Source of the DNA: an uncultured Gaiellaceae bacterium
GTDB lineage: Bacteria; Actinomycetota; Thermoleophilia; Gaiellales; Gaiellaceae
NCBI GenBank assembly: GCA_955652075.1
Contig: CATPAS010000065.1
Coordinates: forward strand, 1 to 5,124
Direction: 5' to 3'
DNA length: 5,124 nucleotides
Below, in pieces: positions 1 to 4,408 of the stretch. The stretch's first letter is position 1. Each line of letters opens with the position of its first letter. The position numbers and the translations under genes are program-made. The notes under the pieces are model-generated. The model was not told where the DNA came from, searched no databases, and saw nothing but the letters and a program-made list of their open reading frames with translations.

Positions 1-1
1 C

Positions 2-2050
2 GACGGCAACGTCGACCTTCACGTCGTCGCCACCGACGCTGCCGGCAATACCACGACCTCGGCGGCGGTCACGAGCCTCGTGGACAACACGAAGCCCGCC
101 ACGACCGACAACGCTCCGAGCGGCTGGCAGTCCAGCCCGGTCACCGTCAACCTCACCGCCAGCGACGGAGGCTCCGGCGTCAACGTCACCGAATACAGCG
201 TCGACGGCAATCCGAGCTACACCGTCGGCACGAGCGTCGTCATCCCGGCCCCCGCCAACGGCTCGAACGACGGCGCGCACACGATCGCCTACTTCTCGGT
301 GGACAACGCCGGCAACGTCGAGACGATCAAGAGCACGACGGTGCTGATCGACGCGACTCCGCCGTCCTGCCCGTCCTGCTCGGCGGCCGACTACCTGCGC
401 GGCACGGTCACGCTCAGCGCAGATCCGAGCAGCGGTGCGTCCGGCATCAAGTCCGTCGCCTTCGAGTACACGAATGCGGGCGGCTCGACCTGGACTCCGA
501 TCGGGACCGACACGACCGGCCCCGGCCCGTATACAGCCGCCTGGGACACGACGGCTGTGCCGGACGGCCATTACGACCTCCGCATCCTGATCACGGACAA
601 CGCCAACAACGTCACCACGACGAGCCTGCCGGACAAGGTCGTCGACAACACGGCGCCCAACGTCGCGCTCGTCGGTGCGCCCACCGAGGGACAGCTCGTG
701 TCCGGCACGATCGCGATCACCGCATCGGCGTCCGATGCGACTTCCCCGATCGCGTCGGTCAAGTTCTTCGTGCGCGGGTCGCTCGTCAGCACGGACACGA
801 CGGCGCCGTTCTCGCACAACTGGGATACGACGACCGGGGCAGACGGCGCCGCGACGATCCAGATCGTCGTCGAGGACATGGCCGGAAACACCACAAGCTC
901 CCCGGTGAGAAACGTCTCCGTCGACAATGTCTCGCCCACCCCGACGCTCGCCGATCCGGGCCAGTACCTCAACGGCACCGTCTCGCTCTCGGCCTCGTCC
1001 GATGCGGATACGGCCCAGGTCGACTTCGAGCGGCGTCCGGCGGGCGGCGGTTCATGGGTGACGATCGCCAGCGACACGACGACCCCGTGGGGGACGTCGC
1101 TCGACACCACGACCCTCACCGACGGTCTCTACGACTTCCGTGTGATCGCCACCGATCAGACCGGCCACACCGGAACAAGCCCCATCCGCGCCAACATTCG
1201 AATCGACAACACGGCACCTGCGGGCTCGCTGACGACACCGGCGGACGGCGCCACCGTCGGAGGCACGAGCGTGGCGCTCAGCGGTTCCTACTCCGACGGC
1301 GGCTCCGGCGTCGCCTCGGTGCGCTACGAGCTCCGCCCGCCGGGCGGCGGCTCCTGGACGACGATGGCGACCGCGACGAGCGCGCCGTTCAGCGCGACCT
1401 GGAATGCGACAACCGTTTCGTCGGGCAGTTACGACGTTCAGCCGGTCATCACCGACCGCGCGGGGAATACCTTCACCGGCCCGATGCGCACGATCACGGT
1501 GGATGTCAGCGCGCCGACGGTCGTCCTCACGAATCCGGGCGCCATGATCTCCGGCTCGGTCACTCTGAACGCCACGGTCACCGGCTCGGGCGCAACGCAG
1601 GTTGCTTTCGCAGCCTCGCCCGCCGGCGGCGCTGCCTGGTCGTCGATCGGGACGGACGCGAGCGCGCCGTGGAGTACGACGTTCGACACGTCGCAGCTCA
1701 CGGACGGTGTCTACGACCTGCGAGCAACCGTCTCGGACAACCTCGGCAACACGTCCTCCGACGTCGTCACCGCAATCCGGATCGACAACACCGCCCCGCG
1801 CGTCGTCTCGTCGACACCCGGCGAAGGAGTGACGGTGCCGTCGGCAAGCGCCATCGGCCTCGTCACGAGCGAGAATGCGACGCCCATCGGCGTCACGCTC
1901 GACGGCAATGCGACCGTGGCGCCGGTCGTGAACGGCACGAACATCGACTATGGGACCGGCACGCTCGGCCTCGGCCCGCACACGCTCGCGGGCGAGCTCC
2001 AGGATGCCTCCGGGAAGAAGGCGCCGTTCCGCGTCCACTTCACGGTGTGG
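2..2050 (+). repeat. Array of Ig-like modules ending in V/I-D-N-x-A/S-P hinges
   Basis: Successive modules of 84-99 residues are joined by a repeated hinge (VDNTKP, IDATPP, VDNTAP, VDNVSP, IDNTAP, VDVSAP, IDNTAP). Approximate DNA limits are 2-97 (partial), 98-361, 362-658, 659-937, 938-1219, 1220-1516, 1517-1798 and 1799-2050. Units 362-1798 share a core of the form L/S-G-S/T-V-x-L, then G-G-x-W, then W/F-D-T-T, then D-G-x-Y-D-L/F-R, then T/S-D-x-x-G-N, as in bacterial Ig-like (Big) domains. The unit at 98-361 differs: it has GWQSSPVTVNLTASDGGSGV and later DNAGNVE, which I recognise as the OmpL47-type beta-barrel module. The unit at 1799-2050 is divergent and lacks the WDTT and AGN core. The repeats are similar in protein but diverged in DNA, so this is an old array rather than a recent tandem duplication. 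Domain names come from memory of the families, not from a search. Confidence 0.85.
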
Positions 2051-3628
2051 AGCGCCTCGAGCTCGGTCGCGCCGCCGGTCGACAAGAACACGACCCCCGG
2101 CGCAGCGACAACCGTCGATTCAGCGGACGGCTGGGCCTCGGCCACGATGCCTGCGGGTAACTGGTCGTCGTCGACTGGTGACTGGATCGTGCTCCGCATC
2201 GCGCCGGCGGCGCCTCCCACCGGGCTGACGAACGGGTTCGGCGCAGGGCCTGAGACGATCGACGTGACCGCGCGCTGGGCGCTCGCCGGCACGGAGGTCC
2301 ATCAGTTCAACCGGGCGATCGCCATCCTGATGCGGTCGACCGAGAAGGGTCTCGTTCCCGCGACGTTCGAGAACGGTCACTGGCGCGTCCTCTCGCGCGT
2401 TCCCTCCGCGGGCACGCTGCCCACCGGCTGGGACGACGGCTTCTACACGGACGGAGCCGGCTTCCATCTACTGACGAAGCACCTGTCGCTCTTCGGGCTC
2501 CTGCGCGACCTCGAGGCTCCGAACCCGCCGCAGAACGTGCGCGGCTATGTCGGGCCGACGGGTCTGACCCTGCGCTGGACGCCGGGGTCGGACAACAGCG
2601 GCACCTACGACTTCGTCACGGTGTTCTCGGACTCGACGGATGCCGGACACTTCGGCGTCGGCTACACCGCTGCCAGCATCGGTGCGTGGTCGGCCGGTGA
2701 TCCCCGCATCTTCCGGTTGAAGGAGACCGACCTCGCCGGAAACGAGAGCTCGCTGACCCAGCCACTGCGCCCGATGCCGTCACTGATCGGCTTGACACCC
2801 GACCAGGCGGCCGCACTGCTCGAGCCGCTCGGGTTCACGATCGGCACGATCACGACGGGCGGCACGGGCCCAGCGGGCACCATCTCAGGCCCCGCCGGCC
2901 TCGTCCTCGCCGGGCAAGGCTCCGCCATCGACCTCACGGTCTCCTCCGGCAGCGCGCAGACGGGACTCGCGCTGAAGGTGACCACCGCGCCGAGGATGAA
3001 GCCGTCCGTGCGGAAGAACATCGCAGCCCGGGTCTCCGTGACCCGAGCTGCACGCGTGACCGCCGAGCTCTTCAGCCCGCGCCGCGTGAAGCTGTACACC
3101 TGGCGCTACTCGGCCAAGGCCGGCCAATCGATCGTCAAGCTGCGCCTTCCGCGCCAGGTGCGCCGGCCGGGTGTGTACACCATGCGCTGGACTGCGCGCT
3201 CAGGTCGCGAGACGATCTCCCGCAAGATCACGATTCGGTTCATGGCTCGGCGCACCGTCGTGGTCGCACCGGTCCGGGTCCTGCTGGCCGGTCCGGCTGC
3301 TCTCAGCGTCAGCGGCTGGTTCCAGACGCGGAAGCCCCTGGTCATCAGCGCCTCGAGCATCGAGCCGACGTTCGACGCCGCAGCCAGCCGCGGCACCAAT
3401 GTGCACGTGATCGTGGTCGATGTCGACGCATTCGGCCTGTCTCTCATCAATGACCTTCACACGGTGTTCCCCTCGGCGAAGATCGTCGCTCTCACCTCGC
3501 AGCCGAACCAGATGGCTACCGCGCTGAAGGCCGGCGCGGCGATTGCCCTGCCTCGGTCGACGCCGGCTTCGACGCTTGCCCGCGTGATCAAGAGGCTGGC
3601 GACACCGGCCAAGCGGACTCGCCGCTAA
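2..3628 (+). CDS. Giant modular Ig-like/FN3/PASTA protein with C-terminal receiver-like domain (5' partial)
   Basis: The reading frame is open from the left edge to a TAA at 3626-3628, giving 1208 visible residues (numbered here from the codon at 2-4). The GTG at 80 encodes the Val of a VDNTKP motif inside a module, so it is not a start; the true start lies outside the window. Modules in order: tail of an Ig-like unit (1-32), OmpL47-type (33-120), Ig-like units (121-219, 220-312, 313-406, 407-505, 506-599, 600-683), an unassigned domain (686-836), FN3-like (838-925), PASTA (926-984), a basic beta-rich segment (988-1081) and a receiver-like segment (1090-1201). Ig/OmpL47 arrays are typical of exported adhesion or cell-envelope proteins, so a surface role is inferred. 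The signal peptide would be off-window. I see no LPXTG motif and no membrane helix in the visible part. The exact function and ligand are unknown. The gene is convergent with the adenosyltransferase, 53 bp away. Confidence 0.93.
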   Translation, partial: DGNVDLHVVATDAAGNTTTSAAVTSLVDNTKPATTDNAPSGWQSSPVTVNLTASDGGSGVNVTEYSVDGNPSYTVGTSVVIPAPANGSNDGAHTIAYFSVDNAGNVETIKSTTVLIDATPPSCPSCSAADYLRGTVTLSADPSSGASGIKSVAFEYTNAGGSTWTPIGTDTTGPGPYTAAWDTTAVPDGHYDLRILITDNANNVTTTSLPDKVVDNTAPNVALVGAPTEGQLVSGTIAITASASDATSPIASVKFFVRGSLVSTDTTAPFSHNWDTTTGADGAATIQIVVEDMAGNTTSSPVRNVSVDNVSPTPTLADPGQYLNGTVSLSASSDADTAQVDFERRPAGGGSWVTIASDTTTPWGTSLDTTTLTDGLYDFRVIATDQTGHTGTSPIRANIRIDNTAPAGSLTTPADGATVGGTSVALSGSYSDGGSGVASVRYELRPPGGGSWTTMATATSAPFSATWNATTVSSGSYDVQPVITDRAGNTFTGPMRTITVDVSAPTVVLTNPGAMISGSVTLNATVTGSGATQVAFAASPAGGAAWSSIGTDASAPWSTTFDTSQLTDGVYDLRATVSDNLGNTSSDVVTAIRIDNTAPRVVSSTPGEGVTVPSASAIGLVTSENATPIGVTLDGNATVAPVVNGTNIDYGTGTLGLGPHTLAGELQDASGKKAPFRVHFTVWSASSSVAPPVDKNTTPGAATTVDSADGWASATMPAGNWSSSTGDWIVLRIAPAAPPTGLTNGFGAGPETIDVTARWALAGTEVHQFNRAIAILMRSTEKGLVPATFENGHWRVLSRVPSAGTLPTGWDDGFYTDGAGFHLLTKHLSLFGLLRDLEAPNPPQNVRGYVGPTGLTLRWTPGSDNSGTYDFVTVFSDSTDAGHFGVGYTAASIGAWSAGDPRIFRLKETDLAGNESSLTQPLRPMPSLIGLTPDQAAALLEPLGFTIGTITTGGTGPAGTISGPAGLVLAGQGSAIDLTVSSGSAQTGLALKVTTAPRMKPSVRKNIAARVSVTRAARVTAELFSPRRVKLYTWRYSAKAGQSIVKLRLPRQVRRPGVYTMRWTARSGRETISRKITIRFMARRTVVVAPVRVLLAGPAALSVSGWFQTRKPLVISASSIEPTFDAAASRGTNVHVIVVDVDAFGLSLINDLHTVFPSAKIVALTSQPNQMATALKAGAAIALPRSTPASTLARVIKRLATPAKRTRR
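2057..2509 (+). other. Unassigned domain ending in a TKHLSLFGLL motif
   Basis: Residues about 686-836 of the large protein do not fit the Ig-like units. Visible landmarks are DSADGWASATMPAGNW near the start, DWIVLRI, VTARWALAGTEVHQF in the middle, PATFENGHWRVL, and GFYTDGAGFHLLTKHLSLFGLL at the end. The closing pattern (an effect value, 'W', then T-x-H-x-S-x-F-x-L) resembles the end of small beta-sandwich domains in many bacterial surface proteins, where a 'tHfS.fAlL' strand comes just before a linker to FN3 or S-layer modules. ZU5-like or related beta folds are possible, but I cannot assign a family. It sits between the last Ig-like unit and the FN3-like module, so a structural or joining role is plausible. 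Confidence 0.5.
2513..2776 (+). other. Fibronectin type III-like module
   Basis: Residues about 838-925 begin EAPNPPQNVRGYVGPTGLTLRW, matching the usual FN3 opening (P-x-x-P-x-N-V, then x-L-x-W at strand C), and continue through YDFVTVF to a DLAGNESSL ending like the closing strand. FN3 modules serve as spacers or carbohydrate/protein-binding units in secreted bacterial proteins. The assignment is by pattern only. The F-G region is shorter and more irregular than in a canonical FN3. Confidence 0.6.
2777..2953 (+). other. Single PASTA domain
   Basis: Residues about 926-984 read P-S-L-I-G-L-T-P-D-Q-A-A-A-L-L-E-P-L-G-F, then an IGTI strand, G-x-I-S/G-P-A-G, and a final strand before SSGS. This is the PASTA layout: 'vPdl.G.s..eA...L...Gl..g.v', a turn with a Q/P-x-x-G element, then '.v.l.vS.G'. 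PASTA domains are best known at the external ends of PknB-type kinases and penicillin-binding proteins, where they bind peptidoglycan fragments. Here a single copy sits in a protein without kinase or transpeptidase domains. That would fit attachment to the cell wall, which is an inference. Confidence 0.75.
2963..3244 (+). other. Basic beta-rich segment between PASTA and receiver-like domains
   Basis: Residues about 988-1081 are rich in Arg and Lys and alternate polar and hydrophobic residues in strand-like stretches (AARVSVTRAARVTAELF, RVKLYTWRY, QSIVKLRLP, GVYTMRW, RKITIRF). The 'GxYTxRWTARSG' element resembles the last strands of Ig-like or FlgD-type beta-sandwiches, in which a 'G.Y.v.v.A.d..G' stretch closes the fold. 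The cationic surface could bind acidic cell-wall polymers or nucleic acid, but nothing in the sequence proves it. I could not assign it to a named family. Confidence 0.45.
3269..3604 (+). other. Degenerate response-regulator receiver (REC/CheY-like) domain at the C-terminus
   Basis: Residues about 1090-1201 follow the REC beta/alpha order. VRVLLAG is strand 1. VHVIVVD is strand 3, with Asp1140 (codon 3419-3421) at the phospho-acceptor position. FGLSLINDLHTVFPSAKIVALTS matches helix 3 and strand 4, with Thr1165 (codon 3494-3496) as the conserved T/S. MATALKAGAAIALPRST matches helix 4 and strand 5, where Arg1185 replaces the invariant Lys. TLARVIKRL matches helix 5. The acidic pair normally following strand 1 is replaced by Gly1097-Pro1098, so Mg-dependent phosphorylation is doubtful. 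Receiver domains are normally cytoplasmic, so a copy at the end of an apparently exported Ig-repeat protein is odd. The frame runs straight through with no stop or frameshift. It could instead be a repurposed Rossmann-like protein-interaction domain. Confidence 0.65.
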
Positions 3629-3654
3629 ACACGCGGCCTTAGCCCTATCCAAGC

Positions 3655-3668
3655 CGTGCCTTCGCACG
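3655..3668. terminator. Small hairpin in the convergent intergenic gap (possible bidirectional terminator)
   Basis: CGTGC-CTTC-GCACG forms a perfect 5-bp stem with a 4-nt loop, 27 bp after the TAA of the large gene and 13 bp beyond the TGA of the minus-strand adenosyltransferase gene. No T-tract follows directly on either strand; a short TTT lies about 10 bp further on the + strand. It is the only compact hairpin I see in the 53-bp gap between the converging genes, so it may end transcription from both sides. The stem is short and support is weak. Confidence 0.3.
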
Positions 3669-3681
3669 AGCTCGCTCGGTT

Positions 3682-4263
3682 TCAGCCGCCCGGTTTCCAG
3701 AGCGGCTCGTCGCGCCCCGCATCGGCGTTCGCCGTGCGTGCCGCGATGAACAGGAAGTCGGACAGTCTGTTGAGATAGGCGAGCACGAGCGGGTTGACCC
3801 CGTTCTCCTCGTTGGCAGCGAGCGCGTCGCGCTCGGCCCGGCGGCACGTGGTCCGCGCAACGTGCAGCCGGGCGGCCGCCTCGGTCCCGCCGGGCAGGAC
3901 GAAGCTCTTGAGCATCGGCAGGTCGGCGTTCAACTCGTCGCAAAGCTGTTCGAGGCGATCCACGGCGGCCTGGTCGACGCGCAGCCGGTCGGTCAAGCCG
4001 AACGGAACGGAGAGGTCGGCGCCGACGTCGAAGAGATCGTTCTGGACCCGATTCAACGGTGTGCGCAGCCGATCGGGAAGGCCCGCCTCCGCAAGTACGA
4101 CCCCGAGTGCCGCGTTCAACTCGTCGACGGTTCCGAACGCGCCGATGCGACAGTCGAGCTTCGGCACGCGCGACCCATCACCGAGTGACGTCTCGCCCGC
4201 GTCACCCGCCCGCGTATAGATGCGGGTGAGCCGAACGGGCTCGTCGCGGCGACGCGAGCTCAA
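3682..4263 (-). CDS. PduO-type ATP:cob(I)alamin (corrinoid) adenosyltransferase
   Basis: This encodes a 193-residue cytosolic enzyme that transfers the 5'-deoxyadenosyl group of ATP to cob(I)alamin, making coenzyme B12. The N-terminal ATP-binding stretch is at residues 14-35 (RIYTRAGDAGETSLGDGSR, then VPK), followed by FGTVDELNAALG (43-54) and NDLFDVGADL (75-84). The helical active-site signature lies at 124-144, from PGGTEAA to ARTTCRRAER; Arg137, Arg141, Arg142 and Glu144 align with the human MMAB residues whose mutation causes disease. LNRLSDFLF (164-172) completes the family pattern. The length fits bacterial PduO/MMAB-type enzymes (about 180-200 residues). The start is TTG (4261-4263): no ATG or GTG lies between it and the conserved RIYTR, and GGAGGG precedes it. 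It follows an acyl-CoA dehydrogenase gene on the same strand with a 145-bp gap, which suits a propionate/branched-chain catabolism setting requiring methylmalonyl-CoA mutase. The CobA-type (P-loop) and EutT families are excluded by sequence. Confidence 0.95.
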   Translation of the reverse strand: MSSRRRDEPVRLTRIYTRAGDAGETSLGDGSRVPKLDCRIGAFGTVDELNAALGVVLAEAGLPDRLRTPLNRVQNDLFDVGADLSVPFGLTDRLRVDQAAVDRLEQLCDELNADLPMLKSFVLPGGTEAAARLHVARTTCRRAERDALAANEENGVNPLVLAYLNRLSDFLFIAARTANADAGRDEPLWKPGG

Positions 4264-4267
4264 GCGA

Positions 4268-4273
4268 CCCTCC
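4268..4273 (-). promoter_or_regulatory. Ribosome binding site GGAGGG supporting the TTG start
   Basis: On the minus strand GGAGGG lies 4 nt before the TTG at 4263-4261 (6 nt if GGAG is the core). It is a strong Shine-Dalgarno match and decides the start, since the next in-frame codons (Val10 GTT, Leu12 CTC) cannot initiate and the conserved domain begins only a few residues later. Confidence 0.7.
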
Positions 4274-4293
4274 GGAAAGTCGGCACGGAATCG

Positions 4294-4307
4294 GCACCCA
4301 TGGGTGC
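4294..4307. promoter_or_regulatory. 14-bp perfect palindrome upstream of the adenosyltransferase gene
   Basis: GCACCCATGGGTGC is a perfect inverted repeat without a spacer, 30 bp upstream of the TTG start. A two-fold symmetric site of this size in a promoter/leader region is a typical shape for a dimeric repressor operator; in RNA it could only form a short stem with a tight loop. No regulator can be named from the sequence. Confidence 0.4.
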
Positions 4308-4320
4308 GTCGGACGCCGGT

Positions 4321-4351
4321 ATTGTCGCTCGCAGTGGGTGGTGGGTGACAA
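4321..4351 (-). promoter_or_regulatory. Weak candidate sigma-70-type promoter for the adenosyltransferase gene
   Basis: On the minus strand TTGTCA (4351-4346; 5 of 6 to TTGACA) is followed after 19 nt by GACAAT (4326-4321; 4 of 6 to TATAAT). The spacing is longer than the usual 16-18, which lowers confidence. A start near 4313 would place the 14-bp palindrome at 4294-4307 just inside the transcript. TTGTC (4322-4326) and GACAA (4347-4351) are also a 5-bp inverted pair, so the resemblance to a promoter may instead reflect a dyad operator. Confidence 0.25.
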
Positions 4352-4352
4352 C

Positions 4353-4368
4353 CCCCACCCGGGTGGGG
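4353..4368. repeat. 16-bp perfect GC palindrome downstream of the acyl-CoA dehydrogenase stop
   Basis: CCCCACCCGGGTGGGG is perfectly self-complementary and begins 40 nt past the dehydrogenase TGA, read on the minus strand. As RNA it would give a stem of up to 6 bp with a CCGG loop, too tight to be ideal and without a following U-tract, so it is not a canonical intrinsic terminator. High-GC actinobacteria often use U-poor hairpins, so a terminator role remains possible; a protein-binding dyad is the alternative. Confidence 0.45.
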
Positions 4369-4388
4369 ACGTGCGCGCGCGTGTACAT
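4369..4388. other. 20-bp strict alternating purine-pyrimidine tract
   Basis: Every step from 4369 to 4388 alternates purine and pyrimidine, with a central CG run (4373-4381) flanked by GT/AC steps. The run is broken at both ends (GA at 4368-4369, TC at 4388-4389). Alternating CG/CA tracts are the classic substrate for left-handed Z-DNA under negative supercoiling. It sits between the dehydrogenase stop and the 16-bp palindrome. GC-rich DNA raises the chance of such a run, so function is unproven. Confidence 0.5.
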
Positions 4389-4408
4389 CAAGAGCTCCAA
4401 CAGCATCG

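Noticed and set aside
80..82. GTG as start of the large protein
   Set aside because: The same frame is open to position 2 and encodes a typical Ig-module ending (D-x-A-G-N) before it; the GTG is the Val of the hinge VDNTKP.
571..1119. 182-aa minus-strand open frame
   Set aside because: It lies antisense to the Ig-like modules in the codon-aligned frame; its composition mirrors the plus-strand repeats and it has no family features.
2..2050. CRISPR array or DNA-level tandem repeat
   Set aside because: The periodicity is at protein level (84-99 residues) with diverged DNA; there are no short identical direct repeats with spacers.
1052..2160. Long overlapping open frames on both strands (328 aa minus at 1052-2038; 368 aa plus at 1054-2160)
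   Set aside because: They are Arg-rich translations of a GC-rich gene in other frames, with no recognisable motifs, and they lie wholly inside the well-supported Ig-repeat frame.
3200..3943. 247-aa minus-strand open frame spanning the end of the large gene and part of the adenosyltransferase gene
   Set aside because: It crosses two real genes, is Arg-rich and has no motif; the adenosyltransferase frame explains this strand far better.
4336..4368. G-quadruplex on the plus strand
   Set aside because: Four G-tracts exist, but one loop would be about 15 nt and contains C-runs complementary to the G-tracts, so hairpins are far more likely.
4264..4408. Cobalamin riboswitch upstream of the adenosyltransferase gene
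   Set aside because: The 145-bp gap is short for the full element and I find no B12-box-like sequence; only simple palindromes are visible.
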